A stretch of DNA of 64,000 nucleotides from DASWOJ01 sp964242415 (GCA_964242415.1 CAXTAT010000014.1:1-64000); one strand, 5' to 3'; positions 16,199 to 25,710 are shown, counted from the first letter of the stretch. Program-made: numbers and translations. The notes: generated by a model from the letters alone, not told the origin.

Positions 16199-18433
16199 TC
16201 AGCTCGGGTGGAAGCCGAACTGGCCCACGGTCTTGAAGGTGATCTGGATCAGGAACTGGCTCGCCCCCGCATCACCGTTCAGCGACGTATAACGCCGGTA
16301 CAGGCTCGCGTCGAATATGAAGCACTCGTCCTCATAGGTCCCATGCACCCCGGCGCTGACCATCTGGTTGAGGTTCAGGTCCCGCCGCGCGTTGGCCGAC
16401 AGCCTGTAGTGGCCGTACTGCGTGGCGACCGTCGCCGTGGCCTCGTTGCGGTGCTGGAAGTAGCTCGCGGGCGGCTGCGGCGTGTCATAGTAGAAATAGG
16501 GGTTCACGAAGTCATAGATGTAGCCGCCCGACAGCCGCAGCAGCGGCGTGCCGGTGCTGGCGATCGCATCGGCGAAGCGGATGTTGCCCGTGTTGTGGTC
16601 CACCCGCGTGCGTCCCGTGAAGTCCAGCCAAGACGCCGGGGTGACGGTGGCGCGGGTGACGATGTCCGACGCATGCCGCTCCAGGCCCGACCCGACGGGG
16701 AAGCTGTCGTCGAGGTGCGCGCGGTAGCTTTGCCCGACCAGCGCATCGACCGAGGCGTCGCCGACCGACCAGTTCAGGTGCAGCCCGACGTTGGCCCGCA
16801 GCCCGCCCTCCAGGCGGTCGATGCCCGGAAACTTGTTGAGGGAGAACAGGTTCTGGTCGGTGAACTCGAAGTCCAGGCTGTCCTCGTTCGGGATGCGCTG
16901 GCTCCGCAGGCCGCCGGTGTTGGGGGCTGCGATCACCTGGGCGATCGGCTCGATCAACTGGGTGCCCAGCCCGCCGCCATCCCGCACCAGGGGCCAATGC
17001 ACGTCGATGGCGACCTGCGGATGGTCGCGCGCCGTCTCTGCGCTGTTGGACGTGGCGTAGTTGGGATTTTGGTTCAGGCTGGTGGCGGAGTAGCCGGCGG
17101 CGACGTTCTGCAGGGTCAGGCCGTACACCTCGCCGAAGCTGCCGGCGAACGGGCGCTGCCAGTTCAGGACGGCGGCGGCGCGCTGCGTGTTGGTGCCGAT
17201 CTCGCGCACGACGTTGAAGTCCTGCGTGGTGAAGCTCAGCCGGCCGCCAAGGGCGTCGGGCTCGCCGAAGAAGCTGTACTGGTAGCGCGGCAGCACGTAG
17301 GGCAGCCGGGCCTGCGAGATGCTGCTCACCAGGCCCTGGTAGGCGATGCTGTCCAGCCGGGTGTAGGCGCCGGTGCCGAAGCCCTCGATGTAAACGTTGC
17401 TGGTCAGCACGTCGCCGCGGCCGGTGACGGAGTAGTCGCGCAGGTAGATGTCGCTGCTCGCCCGGTCGATGTCGAAGCCGTAGCGCCAGGTGTCGTCCAG
17501 GGCGAATCGGCCGCGGGCGAAGATGTCGGCCTGGACATGGTGCTCATCGTAGCCGAGGCCGGCCTCCACCTGCAGGGTGCCGTCGTTGAAGCGGCGGCGA
17601 TACTGGGTGTCCAGGTTGAGGTACTGCCGCGTGCTGAACGTCGGCGTGAACGTCGCGTCCGACTGGTCGTCCAGCACCGCGTAGTATGGCACCCGGGCGA
17701 AGCCGCCGAGGTAGGTGTTGCTGCCGAAGTCCGGCACCATGAAGCCGCTGGCCCGGCGCACCGACGGGTCGGCGTGCCAGATATACGGGAAGTAGGCGAC
17801 GGGCACGCCCAGGAAGTCGACCACGGCGTCCTGGTACTCGATCCGCTTGTTCTCGGTGTCCTGCACGGCGGTGCGGGCGCGGATCTGCCACAGCGGCGGC
17901 TTGGTCGGGTCCTTGGCGCACAGGTTGCATGTCGAATACACGGCGCGCGACAGCTCGTTGATCTTGCCGTCGGTGCGGCGGGCGCCGTTGGCGACCAGCT
18001 TGCCGTTCTCGGCCAGGATGGCGCGCAGGCCGCGCAGCACGCCGTCGCGCAGGCCCTCGGTCAGCTCGGCGTAGTCGCTGAACAGCACCTGGCCGTCGGG
18101 CTGCACCATGACGACGTGGCCGGTGGCGGCGGCGACGTTGGTGTTGCGGTCGAAGGTGATCTTGTCGGCGCGCAGCACGTTGTCGTTCTGCCAGGCCTCG
18201 ACGTTGCCGGTGGCGGTGACGATGCCGTTGTCGCGGTCATACTGCACGTCGTCGGCGGTGAAGGACACCGGTTCGGTGCGGGACAGCGGCTGCGGCGCCG
18301 GGGTGCCGGGGGCACGGCGGCCGGCGGCGAACTGCGCATGGGCGGGGGCAGCCAGCAACAGCGAGAGCGCGGCGCCCCCCGCCAGGCGGCGCATGGTCCG
18401 GCGGGCGGAGAGGGGGAGGGTTGGGCCTGCCAT
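16199..18433 (-). CDS. lptD: LPS-assembly outer-membrane protein LptD
   Basis: Outer-membrane beta-barrel that inserts lipopolysaccharide into the outer leaflet, together with LptE. The 744-aa protein has a signal peptide (MRRLAGGAALSLLLAAPAHA), an OstA/LptA-like periplasmic domain (VSFTADDVQYDRDNGIVTAT, about residues 55-170) and then a long barrel rich in alternating aromatic residues. The cysteine pair CNLC in STCNLCAKD may form the structural disulfide. AAGG about 5 nt upstream supports ATG 18433. It is followed by surA; upstream, a repeat-filled gap separates it from lptG. Confidence 0.93.
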   Translation of the reverse strand: MAGPTLPLSARRTMRRLAGGAALSLLLAAPAHAQFAAGRRAPGTPAPQPLSRTEPVSFTADDVQYDRDNGIVTATGNVEAWQNDNVLRADKITFDRNTNVAAATGHVVMVQPDGQVLFSDYAELTEGLRDGVLRGLRAILAENGKLVANGARRTDGKINELSRAVYSTCNLCAKDPTKPPLWQIRARTAVQDTENKRIEYQDAVVDFLGVPVAYFPYIWHADPSVRRASGFMVPDFGSNTYLGGFARVPYYAVLDDQSDATFTPTFSTRQYLNLDTQYRRRFNDGTLQVEAGLGYDEHHVQADIFARGRFALDDTWRYGFDIDRASSDIYLRDYSVTGRGDVLTSNVYIEGFGTGAYTRLDSIAYQGLVSSISQARLPYVLPRYQYSFFGEPDALGGRLSFTTQDFNVVREIGTNTQRAAAVLNWQRPFAGSFGEVYGLTLQNVAAGYSATSLNQNPNYATSNSAETARDHPQVAIDVHWPLVRDGGGLGTQLIEPIAQVIAAPNTGGLRSQRIPNEDSLDFEFTDQNLFSLNKFPGIDRLEGGLRANVGLHLNWSVGDASVDALVGQSYRAHLDDSFPVGSGLERHASDIVTRATVTPASWLDFTGRTRVDHNTGNIRFADAIASTGTPLLRLSGGYIYDFVNPYFYYDTPQPPASYFQHRNEATATVATQYGHYRLSANARRDLNLNQMVSAGVHGTYEDECFIFDASLYRRYTSLNGDAGASQFLIQITFKTVGQFGFHPS

Positions 18434-18476
18434 TTCTCCCTTCTAGCCGGACAAGCCCCGGGACAAAAGGGATGCC

Positions 18477-18514
18477 TTCTCCCTCTCCCTCCGGGAGAGG
18501 GTCGAGGTGAGGGA
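18477..18514. repeat. Dispersed GC-rich palindromic repeat, copy 3
   Basis: Same element as at 8845-8881, beginning CTCCCTCCGGGAGAGG with a GTCGAGGTGAGGGA tail. With copy 4 (18588-18626, inverted) it forms a second head-to-head pair, here placed inside an otherwise co-directional lpt operon, 43 nt upstream of lptD. Confidence 0.85.
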
Positions 18515-18587
18515 GGCGGCCGGGACTGAGCTTTCCGACTAAGGAGCGAGGGACAGTGTTCATGTGGCCGAGCCTGCCCTTGCCGCA

Positions 18588-18626
18588 TCCCTCACCCCGG
18601 CCCTCTCCCGGAGGGAGAGGGAGAAG
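18588..18626. repeat. Dispersed GC-rich palindromic repeat, copy 4 (inverted)
   Basis: Inverted copy containing CTCTCCCGGAGGGAGAGGG, ending 4 nt before the lptG stop codon region. The 73-nt spacer to copy 3 is nearly the same length as in the pair at 8845-8994 (74 nt), suggesting that the pair, not the single copy, is the mobile unit. Confidence 0.85.
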
Positions 18627-18629
18627 GCG

Positions 18630-19754
18630 TTATCCGTCCTCCAGGTGCAGCAGCAGCGAGACCGCCAGCATCAGCCCGGCCCCCGCTGGCGCCCAGGCGG
18701 CCAGGGCGGGCGGCAGGGTGCCCGACTGGCCGTACTCCGCCGCCACCTTGCTGACGACGAACAGCGCGAACCCCGCCGCAACGCCGCTGCCGATCATGCG
18801 CCCGACGCCGCCGCGCCGAGTCGCCCGCATTGAGAACCCCGCCGCCACCAGCGCCATCGTTCCCGCTAGCAGCGGCAGCGCCAGTAGCTCCTGGAAGTGC
18901 AGCCGGTGCCGGATGGCGGAGAAGCCCGACCGCTCCAGCAGCCCGATGAAGTCCGGCAAGGTCCACACCGACAGGGTGTCCGGGCTGGCGAAGCTCTCCT
19001 GCACCCGCCCCACCGTCAGGTCGGTCGGAAGCTGCACGGTGCCCACCGGCTCCGGCAGGTGGTCGGGCGTCATGCGGCGGGCGTCCTGCAGCACCCACTC
19101 GCCGCCGCGGCCGGCCTTGCTTTCGACCAGCGTGGCGCGCTTGCTCTCGATGCGCGACAGTTGCCGGTCCTCGCCGTCCAGCCGGAACACGCTGACGTCG
19201 TTGGCCACCAGCGACTTGCCGCGCAGGGTGACGGATTGGCCATGCAGGAACGCCACCCCTTGCGGGTCCAGCTCGCGGTCGGATTGCCGAAGCCAGAGCT
19301 GCCCGCCGGACAGCGCCGCCGGGCCGCCGTTGGTACGCAAGTAGGCGTTGTCCAGCGACTCCGCCCGGCCCAGCATCGCCGAGGACAGCGGGCTGACCAC
19401 CGCCGTCGCCGTCGCCCCCAGCAGCATCGCGCAGCCGAGCGGCGCCGCCAGGAACCCCCAGGCCGACACGCCGGAGGCGCGGGCGACGATCAGCTCGCTG
19501 CTGCGCGTGAGGCGCCAGAACGCCAGGATGCCGCCCAGCAGCACCGCGAACGGCAGGATCTGCATGGCGATGTAGGGCAGCCGCAGCCCGGCGATCTCCG
19601 ACACCAGGGCGAACGTGGCGTCTGGCTTGGTGGCCGACCGGCGCAGCAGCTCGATGAAGTCGAACAGGCCGACCAGCCCGGACAGCGCCGCCAGCATGGC
19701 CAGCACCGCGACGCTGAACCGCCGGGCGATGTAGGCGGACAGGGTCAGGGCCAT
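18630..19754 (-). CDS. lptG: LPS export ABC transporter permease LptG
   Basis: Inner-membrane permease of the LptB2FG complex that extracts LPS and passes it to the LptC-LptA bridge. The 374-aa protein shows the family pattern: TM helices at about 10-35, 55-90 and 100-125, a periplasmic jellyroll-type middle (about 130-270), and three C-terminal helices. FDFIELLRRSATK and SSELIVARASGVSAW (coupling-helix region) are characteristic. It starts 4 nt after the lptF stop. lptB, lptC and lptA are not in the window. Confidence 0.93.
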   Translation of the reverse strand: MALTLSAYIARRFSVAVLAMLAALSGLVGLFDFIELLRRSATKPDATFALVSEIAGLRLPYIAMQILPFAVLLGGILAFWRLTRSSELIVARASGVSAWGFLAAPLGCAMLLGATATAVVSPLSSAMLGRAESLDNAYLRTNGGPAALSGGQLWLRQSDRELDPQGVAFLHGQSVTLRGKSLVANDVSVFRLDGEDRQLSRIESKRATLVESKAGRGGEWVLQDARRMTPDHLPEPVGTVQLPTDLTVGRVQESFASPDTLSVWTLPDFIGLLERSGFSAIRHRLHFQELLALPLLAGTMALVAAGFSMRATRRGGVGRMIGSGVAAGFALFVVSKVAAEYGQSGTLPPALAAWAPAGAGLMLAVSLLLHLEDG

Positions 19755-19758
19755 GCGC

Positions 19759-20886
19759 CTAGGTCCGCTGCATGGCGGCGCGGCGGCCGTGCCATTGCGG
19801 CCCGAGCAGCAGCCAGGCGCATATGACGCCGGGCAGGATGGCGTGCAGCCAAACCAGGGGGATCAGCAGCGGCTGCCGCGCCGCGAGGTTGGCGACCGCC
19901 AGCCCCAGCGCCAGCAGCGCCACCACCGCCCCCACCGCCGCCAGCGGGCGCGCGACGCCGCCATGCCGCTGGAACGCGCCGGTCAGCACCGACAGCAGCG
20001 CCACCAGGGCGAAGCTCGCGGCCGTCAGCGGCGCGGTCAGCCGGCGGTGCGCCTCCACGCGGAACTTGCCGATGTCGCGCTGGCTGACGCCGCCGATCTC
20101 CGGCGCCAGCAGCTCGCCCAGGGACATCTCCGTCGAGTCGCGGTAGCGCTGCTCGCCGTTCTTGTTGGTTGCGCTGGCGAGGTCGAGCGTGGTCTCGGCG
20201 AAGGTCAGCACGTCCAGCCGGCCGTTGTTCTTGTCGATCTCCTGCCGGCTGCCGGACTGCAGCAGCAGGCGGGGGCTGGCGCCGCCATCGATCAGCCGCC
20301 CGCGCTCGGCGAGGATGGTGGCGCGGCTGTTCCGCTGCCGCTCGTCCTCGACCAGGATGCCGTGCAGGGTGCCATCCGGGTCGCGGCGGCGGACATAGAC
20401 GGTCAGGTCCTCGCTGATCGGGGTGAACACGCCCTCCTGCAGCAGCAGGGCGGCCAGGCGGTTGCGGATCTCGAACTGGTACTCGCGGAAGGCGGTGTAG
20501 CTCACAGGGACAATCCAGATGTTGAGCACGTAGCAGGCGATGACGACCACCGCGGCGAGGCCGAGCGCCGGCCGCGCCAGCGCCCCCTGCGACAGCCCGG
20601 CGGCGCGCATCACCGTCAGCTCGCGGTCCCCGGCCAGGCGCTGATAGACGAACTGCACGACGACGAAGGTGGTGATCGGCAGAATGACGGCGACGAAGTT
20701 GGGGATCAGCAGGCCGGTGAGGCGCAAGAACACGCCGAACGACAGGCCGCGGTTCACGACCAGCTCGACGAAGCGGAGGCTCTGGGTCAGCCAGATCAGC
20801 GCGACCAGGGCGCCGGTGGCGGCGAGCAGGGCGACCAGGAGCTGGCGGAAGATGTAGCGGTCGAGCTGGGAGGAGGCGAGGCGCAT
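19759..20886 (-). CDS. lptF: LPS export ABC transporter permease LptF
   Basis: Partner permease of LptG, 375 aa. Visible are DRYIFRQLLVALLAATGALV at the N-terminus, SLRFVELVVNRGLSFGVFL, the coupling-helix region GDRELTVMRAAGLSQGALARP, a periplasmic domain (about 130-270) and three C-terminal transmembrane helices. It heads lptF-lptG-lptD-surA-ksgA, the LPS export and assembly block. Elsewhere lptF is often divergent from pepA; here pepA is about 8 kb away. Confidence 0.94.
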   Translation of the reverse strand: MRLASSQLDRYIFRQLLVALLAATGALVALIWLTQSLRFVELVVNRGLSFGVFLRLTGLLIPNFVAVILPITTFVVVQFVYQRLAGDRELTVMRAAGLSQGALARPALGLAAVVVIACYVLNIWIVPVSYTAFREYQFEIRNRLAALLLQEGVFTPISEDLTVYVRRRDPDGTLHGILVEDERQRNSRATILAERGRLIDGGASPRLLLQSGSRQEIDKNNGRLDVLTFAETTLDLASATNKNGEQRYRDSTEMSLGELLAPEIGGVSQRDIGKFRVEAHRRLTAPLTAASFALVALLSVLTGAFQRHGGVARPLAAVGAVVALLALGLAVANLAARQPLLIPLVWLHAILPGVICAWLLLGPQWHGRRAAMQRT

Positions 20887-20948
20887 GTGGGCGTTCTAGC
20901 CCAATGGCCGCTCAGGCGGAAACGGGTGGTGCTTTCCGGAAACGAGGT

Positions 20949-21818
20949 TTATTTCCGCCCGATCAGCACGACCCCGGCCAGGTTGCGGACGGGACCGATG
21001 CCTGTCAGCCGTGTCCGCACGGCGCGGGGCAGGCGCACCACCAACTGCTCGACCAGGCCCACCGGCGCCACGGGCACGGTCAGCCGCCGCCCCTTGAGGG
21101 TGATGTGCGCCCGGGCCGACCGGAACCCGGCGGCGCGGAACATGGCCGCCAGCGTGGCGTGGTCATACTCGCGCATGTGGAAGCCGGTGGGTTCGTGCCC
21201 GAAGTAGCATGAAATGTCGTGCGGCCCGGTGATGCGGCTGGGAGTGGAGCAGATGTAGGCGCCGCCGGGCTTCAGCACCCGGCAGACCTCCCGCAGTTGC
21301 TGCTCGGCATCGTCGGGGTGCAGGTGCTCCATCACCTGGTTGGAGTACACCAGGTCGGCGCAACCGGTATCCAGCGGCAGGTCGGTCCCGTTTGTGTGCA
21401 CGAAGCGGAAATTGGCCGGCGCCTCCGTCCGATCGATCAGGACGGGGGTGACGTCAACGCCGATAGCGGTTTGCACAAACGGAGCAAGCGCCTGGGTCAC
21501 AGCCGCATCGCCGCAGCCTATCTCGACGTAGGTGTCGCCCGGCCGCAGGTGATGGCGCAGGAAGGTGACCTGGTTACTGGTGTTGCGCCGCCGTTTCGCC
21601 GGGTCGATCCGGTGCTGTGGATGATCGGGCAGGCGCGCGAACAACTCGGCATAAAGTTGACTATACAATACGTTCCGCTCGCCCGGGTGCGAGGCGCGCA
21701 GGCGGGCCGCCAGCACGGCCTCGACCTCATAGTGTGCGCGCAGCCGTTCGGGGGACCGCACCTCGTTGTTGACGGACCGGAGCCACTCCATGTCCGGCCG
21801 GAATGAAATCTCTGGCAT
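20949..21818 (-). CDS. Class I SAM-dependent methyltransferase
   Basis: A Rossmann-fold methyltransferase, 289 aa from ATG 21818; an ATG at 21857 would add 13 residues, and neither has a convincing ribosome binding site. The SAM-binding motif I is YVEIGCGDAAVTQALAP, followed by IGVDVTPVLID, LPLDTGCADLVYSNQVMEHL and LREVCRVLKPGGAYICSTPS, the Methyltransf_11 pattern. A long N-terminal segment (about 90 residues) precedes it. Its place next to a DUF218 protein, an O-antigen-ligase-like gene and another methyltransferase suggests a surface glycan substrate; that is inference. Confidence 0.8.
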   Translation of the reverse strand: MPEISFRPDMEWLRSVNNEVRSPERLRAHYEVEAVLAARLRASHPGERNVLYSQLYAELFARLPDHPQHRIDPAKRRRNTSNQVTFLRHHLRPGDTYVEIGCGDAAVTQALAPFVQTAIGVDVTPVLIDRTEAPANFRFVHTNGTDLPLDTGCADLVYSNQVMEHLHPDDAEQQLREVCRVLKPGGAYICSTPSRITGPHDISCYFGHEPTGFHMREYDHATLAAMFRAAGFRSARAHITLKGRRLTVPVAPVGLVEQLVVRLPRAVRTRLTGIGPVRNLAGVVLIGRK

Positions 21819-21874
21819 CTCGGAAATTCCGGTTGGCTGACTAGCCTGCGATATCATGGGCGGGCGCGGGGTGG

Positions 21875-22669
21875 CTAGGAGGAACGAGGCGGTCCCGGCC
21901 CGGTGGACGCTAGGTTTGCTGCCTCGCCCCGCAGCCACGCCTGTACCGATGCTGCGGCCCAGCCAATCCACTCGTGCAGGGCGTAGTAGCTGTCCTGCCA
22001 CGACCGGGCGCGCGGAACGAAGTCCAATGCGCGTCCTTTCGGCGCCGGGTCCATGCGGACCGGCGCCGCTGTGACAGTCAGGCCGGTGCCGGCGAAGGCG
22101 AGCAGCGACCGCCTCATGTGCCAGGCATGCGTAACCAGCAGAATCGAGCCAATGCCCTGGGCACGCAGGATCGTTGCGCTGAGGCGGGCGTTCTCCGCGG
22201 TGTTCTGGGCGGCTGGCTCGATCCAGCGCACCGAGGTGCCGAAGTCGGCGGCCAGGCTGGCGGTCATCAGCCCAGCCAACGTCTGATCGCCGTCCCCGAC
22301 CGTTCCGCCTGTCACCAGGATAGGCAGTCCGGTCAGCCGATGCAGGGCGGCGCCCGCCCGCTCTCGCTCCAGCGTCAGCGGGCCAGGTTCCTGGACGCCG
22401 GCGTTCAGGACGGCGTCCCCGGACAGGATGATGATGGCGCCGGGCGGCGCACTGGATGGGGCCAGGAGCGGCAGGTTACCCTCTAGGGAAGCGATCAGCG
22501 TTCCGGACACGATCGGCAGCCCCAGCAGGAGCAGTCCGCCAAGTCCGCCCGCCAGCAACGCAATCGCCATCCGCCGCCGCCATCGCAGAAGCAGCACGCC
22601 GACCAGGCAGGGCAGGAGCAGGTTGACCGGCGGGACGGCAAGCGCCGTCAGGAGGGCGCGGAGCGACAC
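21875..22669 (-). CDS. DUF218 / YdcF-ElyC-like membrane protein
   Basis: Two N-terminal transmembrane helices (about residues 5-25 and 33-55) lead to a periplasmic DUF218 domain: AIIILSGDAVL, LPILVTGGTVGDGDQTLAGL, NTAENARLSATILRAQGIGS and LLVTHAWHMRRSLLAF. The SxxxNTxENA and TxxxHMRR elements are the family signature. ElyC, a characterised member, affects envelope integrity and the lipid carrier pool for peptidoglycan. The gene has no ATG in a suitable place; GTG 22669 gives 264 aa and starts 17 nt after the upstream flavoprotein stop. Confidence 0.82.
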   Translation of the reverse strand: MSLRALLTALAVPPVNLLLPCLVGVLLLRWRRRMAIALLAGGLGGLLLLGLPIVSGTLIASLEGNLPLLAPSSAPPGAIIILSGDAVLNAGVQEPGPLTLERERAGAALHRLTGLPILVTGGTVGDGDQTLAGLMTASLAADFGTSVRWIEPAAQNTAENARLSATILRAQGIGSILLVTHAWHMRRSLLAFAGTGLTVTAAPVRMDPAPKGRALDFVPRARSWQDSYYALHEWIGWAAASVQAWLRGEAANLASTGPGPPRSS

Positions 22670-22686
22670 GCCCAGGTCCGGTCCTG

Positions 22687-24123
22687 CTACGGCAGCACCT
22701 TGCCCGGGTTCATGATCCCCTGCGGGTCCAGCGCCGCCTTGATCCGGCGCATGGCGTCCAGTTCCGCCCCGCCGCGCCAGCCCGGCATCATGTAGGGCTT
22801 CAGCAGCCCCACCCCATGCTCGGCCGAGAAGCTGCCGCCCAGGTCCTGCACGACGGCGTTCACGGCGTCCATGATGTCGTGGCTGCGGGCCAGGAAGTCC
22901 GCCGCCGCCCAACCCGGCGGCTGCTCCAGGTTGAAGTGAATGTTGCCGTCGCCCAGGTGGCCGAACGGCACCGGGCGGATGCCGGGGATCAGCGCCTCGC
23001 ACGCCGCCGCCGCGCGGGCGATCAGCTCGGGCACCCGGCTCACGGGCACGCTCACGTCGTTCTTGACGCTGGCGCCCTCGCGCTTCTGCGCCTCGGCGTG
23101 CTCCTCGCGCAGGCGCCAGATGGCGGCCCGCTGCGCCCCGCTGTCGGCCAGGGCGGCGTCCAGCACCAGCCCGTCCTCCATCGCCTGGCCCAGCACCGCC
23201 TCCATCGCGTCGCGCAGCCCGGCGCCGGGGCGGGACGTCGCAAGCTCCACCAGGATGTAGTGCGGCGCGGCGCTGGCCAGCGGCAGCACCGTGCCGGGGA
23301 TGTGGCGCAGCACGAGCGCCATGCCGGCGCCGGACATGTACTCGAACGCCTGCACGGCCGCCGCATCATGCTGCTGGAATCGCCGGCACAGCGTGCTGGC
23401 GGCGTCCGGCGTGGGCACGGCGGCCAGGGCGACCTCGGTCTCCAGCGGGCGGGCTGCCAGCTTCAGCACGGCGGCGGTGATCACGCCCAGCGTGCCCTCG
23501 GCGCCGACGAACAGTTGGCGCAGGCAGTAGCCGGTGTTGTCCTTGCGCAGGGACCGCAGCCCGTCCCACACCTGCCCGTCGGGCAGCACGACCTCCAGCC
23601 CCAGCACCAGGTCGCGCGCGTTGCCATATCGCAGGGTGTTGTTGCCGCCGGCATTGGCGGACAGGATGCCGCCGACCTGCGCCGTGCCCTCGCTGCTGAT
23701 GGACAGCGGCAGCAGGCACCCGGCCTCCGCCGCCGCGTCCTGCGCCAGCTTCCAGGGCACCCCGGCCTCGATCACCATGGTCATGTCGATGGGATCGACG
23801 GCGCGGATGCGGTTCATGCGCGACAGCGACAGCACCACCTGGCTGCCGTCGCCGGAGGGTGTGGCGCCGCCGACCATGCTGGTGTTGCCGCCCTGCGGCA
23901 CCAGCGCCACGCCGCGCGCCGCGCACAGCCGCACGACCTCCGCCAGCTCCGCCGTGCTGGCCGGGCGCACGACGGCCGGGGTGCGGCCCTGGTAAAGGTG
24001 GCGCCAGTCCTCGCAATACGCGACGGTGTCGGCGTCCGCCGTCAGCAGGCCGCGGTCGCCGACGATGGCGTGCAGGGCGGGCAGCAGGGTGGGCACATCA
24101 GACATCATGGAGTGATCGGGCAC
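22687..24123 (-). CDS. FAD-binding oxidoreductase of the GlcD / D-2-hydroxyacid dehydrogenase type
   Basis: A 478-aa flavoprotein of the VAO/PCMH family. Members oxidise D-2-hydroxy acids such as D-lactate, glycolate or D-2-hydroxyglutarate. The FAD-binding part has VPQGGNTSMVGGATPSGDGS, SISSEGTAQVGGILSANAGG and FVGAEGTLGVITAAVLKL; the C-terminal cap has PFGHLGDGNIHFNLEQP and FSAEHGVGLLKPYMM. GTG 24123 is chosen because AGGAG lies exactly 7 nt upstream; the ATGs at 24108 and 24105 lack one. It sits between a polysaccharide ligase-like gene (10 nt upstream) and DUF218, but is not obviously linked to them in function. Confidence 0.88.
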   Translation of the reverse strand: MPDHSMMSDVPTLLPALHAIVGDRGLLTADADTVAYCEDWRHLYQGRTPAVVRPASTAELAEVVRLCAARGVALVPQGGNTSMVGGATPSGDGSQVVLSLSRMNRIRAVDPIDMTMVIEAGVPWKLAQDAAAEAGCLLPLSISSEGTAQVGGILSANAGGNNTLRYGNARDLVLGLEVVLPDGQVWDGLRSLRKDNTGYCLRQLFVGAEGTLGVITAAVLKLAARPLETEVALAAVPTPDAASTLCRRFQQHDAAAVQAFEYMSGAGMALVLRHIPGTVLPLASAAPHYILVELATSRPGAGLRDAMEAVLGQAMEDGLVLDAALADSGAQRAAIWRLREEHAEAQKREGASVKNDVSVPVSRVPELIARAAAACEALIPGIRPVPFGHLGDGNIHFNLEQPPGWAAADFLARSHDIMDAVNAVVQDLGGSFSAEHGVGLLKPYMMPGWRGGAELDAMRRIKAALDPQGIMNPGKVLP

Positions 24124-24133
24124 GGCTTTTCTC

Positions 24134-25519
24134 CTATCCCCGGCCGGCCAGGCTTGCGGCAGGGGCGGCGCTCCTGCTGAAAGCCGGCTGTGGCAGCCCA
24201 ACACGCATCGGTTTGCCGACCGTCCTGGATTGCTCCGCCGCTTCGGCTGCAACGGCCAGCCGTACGGTCCGGTGCGTCCGGGATATCATGGCGAGCAAAA
24301 TGTAGAACATCTCGAAGTAGGCCATGCTTAGCGCCATTGTGGTCACGACATAGACGACCAGGCTGATCTGCATCATGCGCGCCAGGTCAGCCGCCCAAAG
24401 CAGCGAAGGATGCTGTCGGGCCATGCGGTAGGTGCGACGGCATGTCCAGAACGCCGCCAGCAACAGGGTCAAGAAGATAGACAGCCCGACGAAGCCGAGA
24501 TCGCCCAGAACCTCAAAGTAGCTGCTGTGGGCAGCATGAGGATACCCGTCCGGCGGCGGCGTCTTAATGAAGTCTAAGAGATAGAGGTAAGGCTCGTAAG
24601 TGCTCCACACCAGCATGCGCTGCACCGCGTGCATCCCGCCGCCGAACAGCGGATGGTCCATGGCAATCAGCCAACTGATCTTCCACGCCATGACCCGGCC
24701 CATGAACGACCCGTCATTGCTCGCGTCCCCGATGGTGTTCAGCCGCTCGAACCAGCTTTCCGGTGCCAGGGTGTAGATCAGCACACCGCTCACCACGACC
24801 AGCAGGACGGAGCCAACCTTGCTGCGGCTGTTCTTAACCATGAACGCAGCGAGCACGAGCAGGCCGACGAAGCCGCCGCGCGAGAAGGTTGCCACCACCG
24901 TCACGACGCTCAGGCCCAGCGCGGCCAGCAGCCCGATCCGCACATACCGGACAGCGGAGTAGCGGGACAAGTAGAACATCAGCGGAATGACCATGAGCAG
25001 CGTGGTGGCGAGCGAGTTGTTGTCGCCGACGGACCCGGTTCCAATCACCTTGTGGCCGCCAGCCGTCAGCAAGAAGATTAGCCCCTCCTTGACGGCGATG
25101 AAGCCGAACGACAGGGCGACGACGAGCACAAGCAGGTGAATGCGATGCCGGGTGGTCATTACAGCCGCGATGGTGAACGCCAGCACGACTTCTTTGAGTA
25201 ACTTCTCGTAAAGATCAGTGCCATCGGGGGTAGAAACGATGCTGCCATACCAGGAGATGGTCGCCGTGGCGCCGAGCAGCAGCATCAAGATCAGCATACC
25301 GTCGGCGTAAGGCTCCTTCTTCTCCCGGCTCAGAAATACGCAGGCGATGGTCGTGAGGGCGACCATCTTGTTCAGCGGGACGCCAGCCATGAAGCCGTAC
25401 AGCAACTCGTTGGGCGATAGCAATGCTGTCCAGACCCAGATCAACACGCCCATGCTGGCCGACACCAGGCTGACCGGCAACAGCGCCAGCCACACGAAGG
25501 CGAACATCAAGTCTCTCAT
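24134..25519 (-). CDS. O-antigen ligase / Wzy-like polytopic membrane protein (exosortase-type ligase family)
   Basis: The 461-aa protein has 10-12 predicted membrane helices. The N-terminus (SASMGVLIWVWTALLSPNEL, then LYGF) looks like DUF5935, and the centre and C-terminus like the Wzy_C/O-antigen ligase domain with GDNNSLATTLLMVIPL, TFSRGGFVGLLVL and a periplasmic HAAHSSYFEVLGDLGF. This combination is typical of the putative O-glycosylation ligases that accompany exosortase/EPS systems. Its substrate would be a lipid-linked glycan. ATG 25519 overlaps the stop of the small upstream membrane protein as ATGA. No exosortase, PEP-CTERM protein or flippase is in the window. Confidence 0.8.
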   Translation of the reverse strand: MRDLMFAFVWLALLPVSLVSASMGVLIWVWTALLSPNELLYGFMAGVPLNKMVALTTIACVFLSREKKEPYADGMLILMLLLGATATISWYGSIVSTPDGTDLYEKLLKEVVLAFTIAAVMTTRHRIHLLVLVVALSFGFIAVKEGLIFLLTAGGHKVIGTGSVGDNNSLATTLLMVIPLMFYLSRYSAVRYVRIGLLAALGLSVVTVVATFSRGGFVGLLVLAAFMVKNSRSKVGSVLLVVVSGVLIYTLAPESWFERLNTIGDASNDGSFMGRVMAWKISWLIAMDHPLFGGGMHAVQRMLVWSTYEPYLYLLDFIKTPPPDGYPHAAHSSYFEVLGDLGFVGLSIFLTLLLAAFWTCRRTYRMARQHPSLLWAADLARMMQISLVVYVVTTMALSMAYFEMFYILLAMISRTHRTVRLAVAAEAAEQSRTVGKPMRVGLPQPAFSRSAAPAASLAGRG

Positions 25520-25710
25520 GTCCTGCGGCTCCGTGCGATGCGCGCCTCACGCTCCCGCTTGGCAGCCTGATCCGGGCGCAGCACGCCGTCCTCAGTCATG
25601 CGGAACACGCTAGTCCGCGGCGTGCCCGGCGGCCGGCGATCGTCACGCAGGCCCATGTATATCATGACGACCATTGCGAACGAGTTCAGCATGAACAGAA
25701 GCGCTTCCAC
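25516..25710 (-). CDS. Small single-span membrane protein coupled to the ligase-like gene
   Basis: About 64 residues: one hydrophobic helix (ALLFMLNSFAMVVMIYMGL) followed by a basic tail of roughly 40 residues (ending REREARIARSRRT). I do not recognise the family. GTG 25710 has AGAGG 5 nt upstream; TTG 25725 is a longer but poorer choice. The stop overlaps the start of the ligase-like gene, so the small protein may be a partner or stabiliser of that enzyme. Confidence 0.6.
   Translation of the reverse strand: MEALLFMLNSFAMVVMIYMGLRDDRRPPGTPRTSVFRMTEDGVLRPDQAAKREREARIARSRRT

Noticed and set aside
15137..18529. Very long open frame (about 1130 codons) on the plus strand opposite surA and lptD
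   Set aside because: It is an antisense shadow created by high GC at third positions; the minus-strand frames show clear SurA and LptD motifs.
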